Shown: positions 8,206-17,060 of the stretch, one piece after another
Numbering within the stretch: the first letter of the stretch is position 1
Layout of the letters: every line of letters starts with the position of its first letter
From: Streptomyces flavofungini
GTDB taxonomy: Bacteria; Actinomycetota; Actinomycetes; Streptomycetales; Streptomycetaceae
NCBI RefSeq assembly: GCF_014650815.1
Contig: NZ_BMVR01000009.1
Span: forward strand, 355,045 to 419,044
Direction: 5' to 3'
DNA length: 64,000 nucleotides
The notes under the pieces: generated by a model
What the model was told of the DNA's origin: nothing
Databases searched by the model: none
The model's input: the letters and a program-made list of their open reading frames with translations, nothing else
Made by a program: the position numbers and the translations under genes

Positions 8206-8442
8206 ATGAGCGTCACCCAGCAGTACCTCCTCGACACCTACCGCGCCGCCCAGCTCGGGGAGCGGACGCCGCCCGCCCCCGGGGCCCACGACTGGCAGGT
8301 CGTGCGCGAAGTGCGCGACTACGGGCGCTTCGACGCCGTCGTGCACGAACGTCCGGCGCACGGGCGGGTCCGGGCCGCGCTCGGGCGGCTGCTGCGCGGG
8401 CTCAGGGGAGGCGGCGCACGAACTCCTCGACCGCTTCCCTGA
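8206..8442 (+). CDS. Small conserved-type protein of unknown function
   Basis: A 78-residue protein beginning MSVTQQYLLDTYRAAQ. The ATG at 8206 has AAAGG ten bases upstream; an earlier ATG at 8188 lacks one. The N-terminal 55 residues look like a folded segment (DWQVVREVRDYGRFDAVV), and the C-terminal part is Arg/Gly-rich. The 3' end overlaps the convergent PLP-lyase gene by 41 bases, so the C-terminus is constrained by the other strand. I do not recognise a function. Confidence 0.6.
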   Translation: MSVTQQYLLDTYRAAQLGERTPPAPGAHDWQVVREVRDYGRFDAVVHERPAHGRVRAALGRLLRGLRGGGARTPRPLP

Positions 8443-9667
8443 CGTCGGCGGGCGTCCATTCCAGGCCTGGGCCGGTCACGGTGACCTCCGTGACGGACAG
8501 GCCTGGCGGGCCGTCCGGGAACCAGCGCCAGAACAGTTGGGTCCCGGTCTCCTCGGTCTGCGTGAGCGCCGCCTCGTTGAGGACGTCGGGCGCGTACGGC
8601 AGCCAGACCTGGAACTGGTGGGTGTGCGGCGGGTCGGGGTGCACCCGTGACCACGGCACCCGTGAGGCGGCGAACCCGTCGCGCAGCGCGTCCGCGACCA
8701 CGCGTGCGTGGGCGACGTAGTCCGGCAGCCGCGGCAGGACGTGCTTGAGGCCGAGCAGGGCCGACACGGCGGTCGGGAACTGCTGGAACATCAGCCCGCC
8801 GTACCGGTGCCGCCAGGCGCGGGCCTCGTCGGTGAGCGACTGCGGCCCGGCGAGCGCGGCGCCCGCGATGCCTTCGAGCGACTTGTAGAACGACACGTAC
8901 ACGCTGTCCGCGAGCGCCGCGATCTCCGGCAGCGGGCGGCCGAAGTGCGGGGTGCACTCCCACAGGCGCGCCCCGTCGAGGTGTACGACGGCGTCCCGTT
9001 CGCGCGCCGCCGCCACCACGTCCGTGAGCTCCTGCCAGCTCGGCAGGACGAAACCGGCCTCCCGTAGGGGCAGTTCCAGCATCAGCGTCCCGAACGGCTC
9101 CTCGAAGTCGCGCACTTCGTCGGCCGTGGGGGAGCGCGGTTCGTCCGTGGGGTGCACGGTACGCAGACCGCTCACCACGGAGAGGGCGCCTCCCTCGTGC
9201 ACCTCCGGGTGCGAACGCGGGTGCAGGGCCACGGTCGCGTTGCCCGTGCGCCCCGCCCAGCAGCGCAGCGCGACCTGCTGGGCCATCGTGCCGGTGGGGA
9301 AGAAGACGGCGTCCTCCTTGCCGAGCAGCCGCGCGACCTCGTCCTCCAGGTCGGCGACCACGCCGTCGCCGTACATGTCGCTCATCCGGTCCGGGTCCGT
9401 GGCGTCGGCCAGGCCTGCCGCCAGCGCCGTGACGCGCTCGGCGAGGGTCACGGTCACGGGGGAGCGGGTCAGGAGGCGTCGGGCGCCCCGGGCTGCGGTG
9501 ATCCGGCGGGCGCGCTCGTCCGGCCCGGCGGCTTCATCCGGCTCGGCGGACGCGTGCGGTCCGGCGGACTTGTGCGGCTGGGCGGGCTCATGGGGCTCGG
9601 CGGACTCGCGCGGTGCGGCAGACTCGTCCGGCTCGGTGGGCTTGTCCGGCTTGTCGTATGCGGTCAT
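8402..9667 (-). CDS. PLP-dependent threonine aldolase/beta-eliminating lyase family protein
   Basis: A 421-residue fold-type I PLP enzyme of the threonine aldolase/aromatic amino acid beta-eliminating lyase group. Key segments are DMYGDGVVADLEDEVARLLGKEDAVFFPTG at the cofactor phosphate site, the cofactor-binding Asp in VVHLDGARLWE, and the PLP lysine in VSFYKSLEG. The first 50 residues are an unusual acidic, Pro-rich string of imperfect SAEPxE/SAxPHx repeats that is unlikely to be part of the fold. It is divergent from the DUF2520 gene. The substrate cannot be read from sequence; L-allo-threonine or a related beta-hydroxy amino acid is a guess from the family. Confidence 0.85.
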   Translation of the reverse strand: MTAYDKPDKPTEPDESAAPRESAEPHEPAQPHKSAGPHASAEPDEAAGPDERARRITAARGARRLLTRSPVTVTLAERVTALAAGLADATDPDRMSDMYGDGVVADLEDEVARLLGKEDAVFFPTGTMAQQVALRCWAGRTGNATVALHPRSHPEVHEGGALSVVSGLRTVHPTDEPRSPTADEVRDFEEPFGTLMLELPLREAGFVLPSWQELTDVVAAARERDAVVHLDGARLWECTPHFGRPLPEIAALADSVYVSFYKSLEGIAGAALAGPQSLTDEARAWRHRYGGLMFQQFPTAVSALLGLKHVLPRLPDYVAHARVVADALRDGFAASRVPWSRVHPDPPHTHQFQVWLPYAPDVLNEAALTQTEETGTQLFWRWFPDGPPGLSVTEVTVTGPGLEWTPADVREAVEEFVRRLP

Positions 9668-9802
9668 CCACAGATCATCGCGCGCGGTCGTACGAATGCC
9701 CACAGCCTGTGGACAGCCGACGGCGCCCTGCCGGGCGATAGCGTTAGCATGACGAGAAATCGTCCGGTACCCCGAGCGGACTGGAACGGAAGGCCTCATC
9801 GC

Positions 9803-10873
9803 GTGAACGCATCCCACCGGCCGGAGCAGCGTCCGGAGCCCCGATCGGATCCCAGGGACCGCCCCGCGCGGCTCACCGTGGGCGTCGTCGGCGCGGGTCG
9901 CGTAGGCCCGGCGCTGGCGGCGGCACTCCAGCTCGCCGGGCACCGCCCGGTGGCCGCCTCCGGGGTGTCCGACAGCTCCGTGCGGCGCGCCGCCGTCCTG
10001 CTGCCCGACGTCCCGCTCGTCTCGCCCGCCCAGGTCCTCGAGCGCGCCGACCTGGTCCTGCTCACCGTCCCCGACGACGCGCTGCCCGGCCTGGTCGAGG
10101 GCCTCGCCGAGACCGGTGCGGTGCGCCCGGGACAGCTCCTGGTGCACACCTCCGGGCGGTACGGCACGAAGGTGCTCGAACCCGCCCTGCGCGCCGGTGG
10201 CCTGCCCCTCGCGCTGCACCCCGCGATGACGTTCGCCGGCACCCCCGTGGACGTACAGCGCCTGGCTGGCTGCTCCTTCGGCGTCACCGCCCCCGACGAG
10301 CTGCGGCTGGCCGCGGAGGCCCTGGTCATCGAGATGGGCGGCGAGCCCGAGTGGATCGCCGAAGAGGCCCGCCCGCTCTACCACGCGGCCCTCGCGCTCG
10401 GCTCGAACCACCTGGTCACGCTGGTCGCCGAGGCCATGGAACTGTTGCGGGACGCAGGCGTGGCGGCGCCGGACCGGATGCTCGGCCCGCTGCTCGGCGC
10501 GGCCCTCGACAACGCCCTGCGCTCCGGTGACGCGGCCCTGACCGGACCCGTCGCGCGCGGGGACGCGGGCACGGTCGCCGCGCACGTCGCCGAGTTGCGC
10601 AAGCACGCGCCGCAGACCGTCGCCGGGTACCTGGCGATGGCCCGCGCGACCGCCGACCGCGCCCTCGCCCACGGCCTGCTCAAGCCGGAACTCGCCGAGG
10701 ACCTGCTCGGGGTGCTGGCGGGCGGGGTGAACGGGCCGGGCGGCCACGGCGGGCCCGGCCCCGGCCCCGGTGGTCCGGGCGGCCCCGGCAGCCCGAGCGA
10801 CACGGACGGCTCGGACGGCTCGGACGGCATGGACGGGTTCCGCGGCGACGGCTCGGACGGAGGGGACCGATGA
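9803..10873 (+). CDS. Rossmann-like/DUF2520 dehydrogenase-like protein
   Basis: A 356-residue protein. It has an N-terminal Rossmann dinucleotide-binding motif (VGVVGAGRVGPALAAAL, about residues 24-40) and a DUF2520 C-terminal region (LYHAALALGSNHLVTL). It resembles ketopantoate-reductase-like proteins, and its position directly upstream of panC with an ATGA overlap fits a role in pantothenate synthesis, which is an inference. The last 60 residues are a Gly/Pro then Asp/Gly/Ser-rich tail with DGSDGSDG repeats. GTG 9803 was chosen for GGAAGG at 9788-9793; a TAGCGT -10 box lies at 9739-9744. An ATG at 9749 is in frame but sits at the predicted transcript start. Confidence 0.85.
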   Translation: MNASHRPEQRPEPRSDPRDRPARLTVGVVGAGRVGPALAAALQLAGHRPVAASGVSDSSVRRAAVLLPDVPLVSPAQVLERADLVLLTVPDDALPGLVEGLAETGAVRPGQLLVHTSGRYGTKVLEPALRAGGLPLALHPAMTFAGTPVDVQRLAGCSFGVTAPDELRLAAEALVIEMGGEPEWIAEEARPLYHAALALGSNHLVTLVAEAMELLRDAGVAAPDRMLGPLLGAALDNALRSGDAALTGPVARGDAGTVAAHVAELRKHAPQTVAGYLAMARATADRALAHGLLKPELAEDLLGVLAGGVNGPGGHGGPGPGPGGPGGPGSPSDTDGSDGSDGMDGFRGDGSDGGDR

Positions 10874-12057
10874 GCGACGAGACGAAGCCCCGGGCGCCCC
10901 AGGCCGCGCCCGACATGCAGGACGCCACGGGGGCCCACACCGCCCCCGGGACCACCGGCACCCCGGAGACTCCCGGCACCCCGGGGACCACTGGCACCCC
11001 GGGGACCACTGGTACGTCCGGGACCCCCGGCACCCCCCACCCCCCCACCCCCCGCGCCACCCTCCTCCTCCTCCACACCGCCGCCGACCTCCGCGCCCGC
11101 ACCCCCGTCGGACGCCGCGTCGTCGTCATGACCATGGGCGCCCTGCACGAGGGCCACGCCACGCTGGTCCGCACGGCACGGCAGACGGCCGGGCCCGACG
11201 GCGAGGTCGTCGTCACGGTCTTCGTGAACCCGCTGCAGTTCGGCGCGGGCGAGGACCTGGACCGCTATCCGCGTACCCTCGAAGCCGACATCAAGATCGC
11301 CTCCCAGGCCGGTGCGGACGTCGTGTTCGCCCCCTCCGTAGAGGAGGTCTATCCCGGGGGCGAGCCCCAGGTCCGCGTCACCGCGGGCCCCATGGGCAGC
11401 GTCCTCGAAGGGGCAACGCGCCCCGGGCACTTCGACGGCGTGCTCACCGTCGTCGCCAAGCTGCTGCACCTGACCGCGCCCGACGTGGCGCTGTTCGGCC
11501 AGAAGGACGCCCAGCAACTCGCCGTGATCCGCCGCATGGTGCGCGACCTGAACTTCCCCGTGGAGATCGTCGGCGTGCCCACGGTCCGCGAGGACGACGG
11601 GCTCGCCCGCTCCAGCCGCAACCGCTACCTGTCGCCGGAGGAACGCCGCACCGCGCTCGGTCTGTCCCGCGCCCTGTTCGCGGGCCGCGACCGGCACGCC
11701 GCACAGGAAGCGCTGCGCGCCCGGGCCGCCCTCGACCCCGCCACCCACGCGCGCGTGGACGGCCTCAACGCGCTGGGCGAGGCCCGCGCGGCGGCCGACG
11801 CGCACGCTGTCGCCCAGGCCGTCCCGGCGGGACCCGCGGGGCCGGACGCCGTCCGCGCGGCCGCCCGGCAGGTCCTCGACGAGGCCCGCCGCCTGCGACC
11901 GCCGCTCGTCCTGGACTACCTGGCGCTCGTCGACCCGGCCGACTTCCAGGAGATCAGCCCCGGCCACCAGGGCGAGGCGATCCTCGCCGTCGCCGCCAAG
12001 GTCGGCACGACCCGCCTGATCGACAACATTCCGCTGACGTTCGGAGCCCGCGCATGA
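10870..12057 (+). CDS. panC: Pantothenate synthetase
   Basis: Pantoate-beta-alanine ligase makes pantothenate from D-pantoate, beta-alanine and ATP. The 395-residue protein shows MTMGALHEGHATLVR (the HxGH ATP motif, about residue 96), VFVNPLQFGAGEDLDRYPR, LFGQKDAQQLAVIRRM and SSRNRYLSPEER. Family members are usually about 280-310 residues. The excess is an N-terminal extension of some 60 residues of Thr/Gly/Pro repeats (GTPGT type) from repetitive DNA at 10940-11040. The start overlaps the upstream stop as ATGA. There is no panB nearby. Confidence 0.95.
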   Translation: MSDETKPRAPQAAPDMQDATGAHTAPGTTGTPETPGTPGTTGTPGTTGTSGTPGTPHPPTPRATLLLLHTAADLRARTPVGRRVVVMTMGALHEGHATLVRTARQTAGPDGEVVVTVFVNPLQFGAGEDLDRYPRTLEADIKIASQAGADVVFAPSVEEVYPGGEPQVRVTAGPMGSVLEGATRPGHFDGVLTVVAKLLHLTAPDVALFGQKDAQQLAVIRRMVRDLNFPVEIVGVPTVREDDGLARSSRNRYLSPEERRTALGLSRALFAGRDRHAAQEALRARAALDPATHARVDGLNALGEARAAADAHAVAQAVPAGPAGPDAVRAAARQVLDEARRLRPPLVLDYLALVDPADFQEISPGHQGEAILAVAAKVGTTRLIDNIPLTFGARA

Positions 12058-12164
12058 GCCCGCGCAGCGGCCCCCGTACGAGCTCCCGCACCGGCCCTCG
12101 CGCGAACGCGCGCCCGTGCGGCACCCCCGACACCCGCCCGACCCGGATCGGAGCCCCCGCATGA
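12054..12164 (+). CDS. Possible 36-residue coupling ORF between panC and nadB
   Basis: This short frame begins with the ATG of an ATGA that contains the panC stop, and ends in the TGA of the ATGA that starts nadB, bridging the 103-bp gap exactly. The peptide is Arg/Pro/Thr-rich with no recognisable domain. It may simply carry ribosomes from panC to nadB, or the double overlap may be chance in GC-rich DNA. nadB also has a GGATCGGAG stretch of its own upstream. Confidence 0.35.
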   Translation: MSPRSGPRTSSRTGPRANARPCGTPDTRPTRIGAPA

Positions 12165-13915
12165 GTGCCACCGGCATACGGCTGTACGCCCCCGCCCCCG
12201 GCTGGTCCCTCGACGCCGACGTCGTGGTCGTCGGCTCCGGAGTGGCCGGACTGACCGCCGCCCTGCGCTGCTCGGCGGCCGGACTGAAGACCGTCGTCGT
12301 CACCAAGGCGCGCCTGGACGACGGCTCCACGCGCTGGGCGCAGGGCGGCGTCGCGGCGGCCCTCGGCGAGGGCGACACCCCCGAACAGCACCTGGACGAC
12401 ACCCTCGTGGCGGGCGTGGGCCTGTGCGACGAGGAGGCGGTGCGCATCCTCGTCACCGAGGGCCCCGGTGCCGTACACCGACTGATCGCGACCGGCGCCC
12501 ACTTCGACGAGTCGGCCGAGGGCGGCCTGGCGCTCACCCGCGAGGGCGGCCACCACCGCAACCGCATCACGCACGCGGGCGGCGACGCGACCGGCGCGGA
12601 GATCTCCCGCGCCCTCGTCGAGGCGGTCCGCGCGCGGGGCATACCGACGGTCGAGAACGCCCTCGTGCTCGACCTCCTGACGGACGCCGAAGGACACGCG
12701 GCCGGGGTCACCCTGCACGTCATGGGGGAGGGCCAGCACGACGGCGTGGGCGCCGTCCGCGCGCCCGCCGTGGTGCTCGCCACCGGCGGCATGGGCCAGG
12801 TCTTCTCCGCGACCACCAACCCCTCCGTGTCCACGGGCGACGGCGTCGCGCTCGCCCTGCGCGCGGGCGCCGAGGTCTCCGACCTGGAGTTCGTGCAGTT
12901 CCACCCGACCGTGCTCTTCCTGGGCGCCGACGCGGAGGGCCAGCAGCCGCTCGTCTCCGAAGCGGTGCGCGGCGAGGGCGCCCACCTGGTGGACGCGGAC
13001 GGCGTGCGCTTCATGGTCGGCCAGCACGAACTGGCCGAGCTGGCGCCGCGCGACATCGTCGCCAAGGGCATCACGCGCCGCATGCAGGAACTGGGCACCG
13101 CGCACATGTACTTGGACGCCCGGCACTTCGGCGCCGACATGTGGGCAACGCGCTTCCCCACGATCCTCGCGGCCTGCCGCAGCCACGGCATCGACCCCGT
13201 CACCGAGCCCATACCCGTGGCCCCGGCCGCCCACTACGCCTCCGGCGGCGTCCGCACCGACCCGCACGGCCGCACCACCGTGCGGGGCCTGTACGCGTGC
13301 GGGGAGGTCGCCTGCACCGGCGTGCACGGTGCGAACCGGCTCGCCTCCAACTCCCTCCTGGAGGGCCTGGTCTACGCGGAGCGCATCGCGGAGGACATCA
13401 CCGCCCGGCACGCCGACGGCACCCTCCACGCGCGCGTGCCCGCCGACCCGGCGCCCCCGCAGCGGCCCGCCCACCCCCTGCTGCCCCCGGAGGCCCGCTT
13501 CACCATCCAGCGGGTGATGACCGAGGGCGCCGGAGTGCTCCGCTCCGCCGCCTCCCTCGCCGCGGCCGCCGACCGGCTCGCCGCCGTCCACGCGGACGCG
13601 GCGGGCGCGCTCGCCGAGGACGGCAAGACCGCGGAGCCCGGCGTGGACGCCTGGGAGACCACCAACCTGCTGTGCGTCGCCCGGGTCCTGGTGGCGGCGG
13701 CACGGCAGCGCGAGGAGACTCGTGGCTGCCACTGGCGCGAGGACTACGCGGAGCGCGACGACGCGGCGTGGGGCCGCCACATCGTCGTACGCCTCAACCC
13801 GGCCCCTCCCGTCTCCCCCCACCGCCCTTCCGACGAGACGCTCCGCGCCGCGCCCCTTGAATTCACCACCCGCACCACCGACACCGCCCGTTTCCCCAGC
13901 ACCCAGGAGCAGTGA
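12161..13915 (+). CDS. nadB: L-aspartate oxidase
   Basis: NadB oxidises L-aspartate to iminoaspartate, the first step of de novo NAD synthesis. The 584-residue protein has an N-terminal FAD motif (VVVVGSGVAGLTAAL, about residues 18-32), TRWAQGGVAAAL, the active-site region EFVQFHPTVL, LVSEAVRGEGA, and HYASGGVRTD plus GLYACGEVACTGVHGANRLASNSLLEGL typical of the fumarate reductase/NadB flavoprotein family. It runs directly into nadC. Quinolinate synthase (nadA), which acts between them, is not in the window. Confidence 0.96.
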   Translation: MSATGIRLYAPAPGWSLDADVVVVGSGVAGLTAALRCSAAGLKTVVVTKARLDDGSTRWAQGGVAAALGEGDTPEQHLDDTLVAGVGLCDEEAVRILVTEGPGAVHRLIATGAHFDESAEGGLALTREGGHHRNRITHAGGDATGAEISRALVEAVRARGIPTVENALVLDLLTDAEGHAAGVTLHVMGEGQHDGVGAVRAPAVVLATGGMGQVFSATTNPSVSTGDGVALALRAGAEVSDLEFVQFHPTVLFLGADAEGQQPLVSEAVRGEGAHLVDADGVRFMVGQHELAELAPRDIVAKGITRRMQELGTAHMYLDARHFGADMWATRFPTILAACRSHGIDPVTEPIPVAPAAHYASGGVRTDPHGRTTVRGLYACGEVACTGVHGANRLASNSLLEGLVYAERIAEDITARHADGTLHARVPADPAPPQRPAHPLLPPEARFTIQRVMTEGAGVLRSAASLAAAADRLAAVHADAAGALAEDGKTAEPGVDAWETTNLLCVARVLVAAARQREETRGCHWREDYAERDDAAWGRHIVVRLNPAPPVSPHRPSDETLRAAPLEFTTRTTDTARFPSTQEQ

Positions 13916-13920
13916 CCGAC

Positions 13921-14928
13921 GTGAGCACCACCGACCTCCCCCTCGCCGACGGCAACGGCGGCTGCGGCGACGCCTGTGGCTGCGGCGACGCGGCGCACGA
14001 CGCGATGGAGTGCGGCCTCGATCCGTCGCTCGCCGGGATGCTGGCGGCCGCGGGCCTCGACCCCGTCCAGGTCGAGGACATCGCGCACCTCGCCATCGCC
14101 GAGGACATGGAGTTCTCGCCGGACGCCGTGGACGTCACGACGGTCGCCACCATCCCCGAGGACGCCGTCGCCACCGGCGACTTCACCGCGCGCGAGGCGG
14201 GCACCGTCGCGGGCCTGCGGGTCGCCGAGGCCGTCCTGTCCGTCGTCTGCGAGGACGAGTTCGAGGTCGAGCGGCACTTCGAGGACGGCGAGCGCGTCGA
14301 GGCCGGTGACGTGCTCCTGAGCGTCACCACCCGCACCCGCGACCTGCTCACCGCCGAGCGCAGCGCGCTGAACCTGATGTGCCGCATGTCCGGCATCGCC
14401 ACCGCCACGCGCGCGTGGGCGGACGTCCTGGAGGGCACCGGCGCCAAGGTCCGCGACACCCGCAAGACGACCCCGGGCCTGCGCTCCCTGGAGAAGTACG
14501 CGGTCCGCGCGGGCGGCGGCGTCAACCACCGCATGTCGCTCGCCGACGCGGCCCTGGTCAAGGACAACCACGTGGTCGCCGCGGGCGGCGTCGCGCAGGC
14601 CTTCAAGGCCGTACGGGACATGTTCCCGGGCGTGGCCGTCGAGGTCGAGGTCGACACCCTGCACCAGCTCCGCGAAGTCGTGGACGCGGGCGCCGACCTG
14701 ATCCTCCTGGACAACTTCACGCCCGGCGAGACCGAGGAGGCCGTCGCCCTCGTCGCCGGCCGCGCCGCCCTGGAGTCCTCCGGCCGCCTCACCCTGGACA
14801 ACGCCCGCGCGTACGCGGAGACCGGCGTCGACTACCTCGCGGTGGGCGCCCTCACGCACTCCTCGCCGATCCTCGACATCGGCCTCGACCTCCGCGAAGC
14901 GCAGGTCTCCGGAGAGGCCGACGGCTGA
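13921..14928 (+). CDS. nadC: Nicotinate-nucleotide pyrophosphorylase (carboxylating)
   Basis: NadC converts quinolinate and PRPP to nicotinate mononucleotide. The 335-residue protein contains MCRMSGIATATR, DTRKTTPGLRSLEKYAVRAGGGVNHRM, LVKDNH, VEVEVDT and LLDNF, the catalytic-core motifs. An N-terminal extension holds a Cys-rich CGDACGCGD...C cluster within the first 35 residues, which is not part of the known catalytic domain. GTG 13921 is favoured because AGGAG at 13905-13909 is 11 bases upstream; GTG 13912 overlaps the nadB stop but lies only two bases from that site. Confidence 0.95.
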   Translation: MSTTDLPLADGNGGCGDACGCGDAAHDAMECGLDPSLAGMLAAAGLDPVQVEDIAHLAIAEDMEFSPDAVDVTTVATIPEDAVATGDFTAREAGTVAGLRVAEAVLSVVCEDEFEVERHFEDGERVEAGDVLLSVTTRTRDLLTAERSALNLMCRMSGIATATRAWADVLEGTGAKVRDTRKTTPGLRSLEKYAVRAGGGVNHRMSLADAALVKDNHVVAAGGVAQAFKAVRDMFPGVAVEVEVDTLHQLREVVDAGADLILLDNFTPGETEEAVALVAGRAALESSGRLTLDNARAYAETGVDYLAVGALTHSSPILDIGLDLREAQVSGEADG

Positions 14929-15734
14929 TGCTGCTCACCATCGACGTAGGCAACACACAGACCGTCCTCGGCCTGTTCGACGGCGAGGACGTCGTCGAGC
15001 ACTGGCGCATCTCCACCGACCCGCGCCGCACGGCCGACGAACTCGCCGTGCTCCTGCGGGGCCTGATGGGCATGCACCCGCTGCTCGGCGACGAACTCGG
15101 CGACGGCATCGACGGCATCGCGATCTGCGCCACCGTCCCGTCCGTCCTGCACGAACTCCGCGAGGTCACAAGGCGCTACTACGGAGACGTGCCCGCCGTC
15201 CTCGTGGAGCCCGGCATCAAGACCGGCGTCCCGATCCTCATGGACAACCCCAAGGAGGTCGGCGCCGACCGCATCATCAACGCGGTCGCCGCGGTCGAGC
15301 TCTACGGAGGCCCCGCGATCGTCGTGGACTTCGGTACGGCGACGACGTTCGACGCGGTGTCCGCACGCGGGGAGTACGCGGGCGGCGTCATCGCCCCGGG
15401 CATCGAGATCTCCGTGGAGGCGCTCGGCGTACGCGGCGCGCAGCTCCGCAAGATCGAGCTGGCCCGGCCGCGCAGCGTCATCGGCAAGAACACCGTGGAG
15501 GCCATGCAGGCGGGCATCCTGTACGGCTTCGCGGGCCAGGTCGACGGCGTCGTACGGCGGATGGCGCGTGAGCTGGCGGGGCCGGACGCCGCCCCCGAGG
15601 ACGTGACGGTGATCGCGACGGGCGGGCTCGCGCCGATGGTGCTCGGCGAGGCGTCCGTCATCGACCACCACGAGCCGTGGCTCACGCTGATCGGCCTGCG
15701 CCTCGTCTACGAACGGAACGTGTCGCGCGGCTGA
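14928..15734 (+). CDS. coaX: Type III pantothenate kinase
   Basis: CoaX phosphorylates pantothenate in the first committed step of CoA synthesis. The 268-residue protein has the ASKHA phosphate-binding loops IDVGNTQTVLGLFDG at the N-terminus, ADRIINAVAA, VVDFGTATTFD and GGVIAPGIEIS, then VIATGGLAP. Its start overlaps the nadC stop by one base (TGATG). Its place after panC/nadB/nadC unites two steps of pantothenate/CoA supply with NAD synthesis in one transcript. Confidence 0.96.
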   Translation: MLLTIDVGNTQTVLGLFDGEDVVEHWRISTDPRRTADELAVLLRGLMGMHPLLGDELGDGIDGIAICATVPSVLHELREVTRRYYGDVPAVLVEPGIKTGVPILMDNPKEVGADRIINAVAAVELYGGPAIVVDFGTATTFDAVSARGEYAGGVIAPGIEISVEALGVRGAQLRKIELARPRSVIGKNTVEAMQAGILYGFAGQVDGVVRRMARELAGPDAAPEDVTVIATGGLAPMVLGEASVIDHHEPWLTLIGLRLVYERNVSRG

Positions 15735-15878
15735 TCGCGCGTTTCACGCCGTCGGGTGCGTCGCCTCGTCGCCAACTTCTCCCGTCCGCGAGACAACCCG
15801 CACCCCCTTCCAAGAGTCTGTGCTGGGAGGGGTTCTGACCGGGTGTCTGGTTGCGGGTGGCTGAAGAGTGTGGGGCGG

Positions 15879-16238
15879 ATGAGGGGCAAGGCACGCCTAG
15901 GTGTCGTGGCGGCGGTAGCGGTGGTGTCACTGGCGGGAGGCCCGGCGACGGCGACAGCGACGGCTGCGGACGCCCCGGGGTTCTCGTCCTCGGCGGCCCT
16001 GCTCCTGTCGCCGACCCCGCCGACCCCGCCTCCCACGCGGACCGTGCCTCCTACGGAGACCGCACCTCCCACGGAGACCGTCTCGCCCGCCTCGACCACC
16101 ATCCCGGCCACCCCCGCCCCCACAGGCCGCATGGCCGACACCGGAGCGGGCATCGTCCCCTGGATCGTGGCCGGAGCGGCGGGAGCCCTGGGCATCGGCG
16201 CGGTCGCCTTCGCCACCACACGCCGCCGCCCGGACTGA
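15879..16238 (+). CDS. Small secreted protein with sortase-like C-terminal anchor
   Basis: About 119 residues: an N-terminal signal peptide (MRGKARLGVVAAVAVVSLAG, cleavage after ATA near residue 30), a Pro/Thr-rich stalk with TETAPPTETVS repeats, then MADTGAG, a hydrophobic helix (IVPWIVAGAAGALGIGAVAF) and an Arg-rich tail. This is the layout of a sortase substrate. MADTG would be a variant of the LAxTG motif of streptomycete class E sortases, so anchoring is likely but not certain. ATG 15879 was chosen because the signal peptide begins there; an in-frame GTG at 15843 adds 12 residues. Confidence 0.65.
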   Translation: MRGKARLGVVAAVAVVSLAGGPATATATAADAPGFSSSAALLLSPTPPTPPPTRTVPPTETAPPTETVSPASTTIPATPAPTGRMADTGAGIVPWIVAGAAGALGIGAVAFATTRRRPD

Positions 16239-16348
16239 CCCGCCGCGGCCGAAGGGCACAACGGCGCACCCGCCAGGTCCCGCACGGCTAAAACGCCACA
16301 ACACGTCCGTTAAGAGGATTTTGTTCCTCCAGCGCGTATCGTCACCCC

Positions 16349-17047
16349 ATGCCCACGCCATACGGATCCCGGGGCGGCATGGCCTTCGGTGCGCAGGAGC
16401 TGCGAGTGCTCCGCCGTGCGCTGGCCCACGCCCTGCACCCCAGCACCGTTCGTGCCCTTGACGACCAGGCCGTGCAGGACTGCGTGCGCCTGGCCGACGA
16501 CATCGACGAGGCGGTACGCGAGGGCGCCCGGCTGCGCGCCTTCCTGGTGGCCGATCTCGCGCGCTACCGGGCGGCGCTGCCCGGCACCGCGGCCGGGTAC
16601 CTGGAACTCCTGGAGGACGTCCTCGCGACCGGCTACCGGCCCGGCGCCGACGACCTCGCGGCCCTGCGCGCCCTGCGCGGCAACCCGCACGCGGCCGCGC
16701 TCCTCGACCGCTGCCGCACCCTCGCCGAGCAGGGCGTACGAGCCCGCCTCGCGGCAGCCACGGAGGCGACGGCGACGGCAGCGGCGGCCACCGCGAACGG
16801 GTGGGCCGAGACAGCCGCGCTCGCACCCCGCCCCACCATTCCCCCTTCCCGCACCCGCCTCCTCGCCCTCCCCGGCGGCCTCACCGCCGCCGACGAGAAG
16901 AAGCCCGCGCCCCGCCCCGATCCGCCCGCCGAGCCCCCCGCGGCCCCGCAGGAGCGGCCCCGCCCCGTGCCGACCCCGGCCGAGGTGTTCCCGCCCAAGC
17001 GCCCCGCCCCGCCCGCCGCCCCGTCGCAGCGGCTCGCCGCGGGCTAG
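16349..17047 (+). CDS. Conserved-type hypothetical protein with Pro-rich tail
   Basis: A 232-residue protein whose first 135 residues are predicted helical and hydrophilic (ELRVLRRALAHAL, then LADDIDEAVREGARLRAFLVADLARYRAAL). The rest is Ala- then Pro-rich. There are no membrane segments or known motifs. The ATG follows TATCGT (16337-16342) by six bases, so the message is probably leaderless. A 59-residue membrane protein starts 13 bases after its stop but has its own -10 box. I do not recognise a function. Confidence 0.75.
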   Translation: MPTPYGSRGGMAFGAQELRVLRRALAHALHPSTVRALDDQAVQDCVRLADDIDEAVREGARLRAFLVADLARYRAALPGTAAGYLELLEDVLATGYRPGADDLAALRALRGNPHAAALLDRCRTLAEQGVRARLAAATEATATAAAATANGWAETAALAPRPTIPPSRTRLLALPGGLTAADEKKPAPRPDPPAEPPAAPQERPRPVPTPAEVFPPKRPAPPAAPSQRLAAG

Positions 17048-17060
17048 CTACGCTGGGGGC

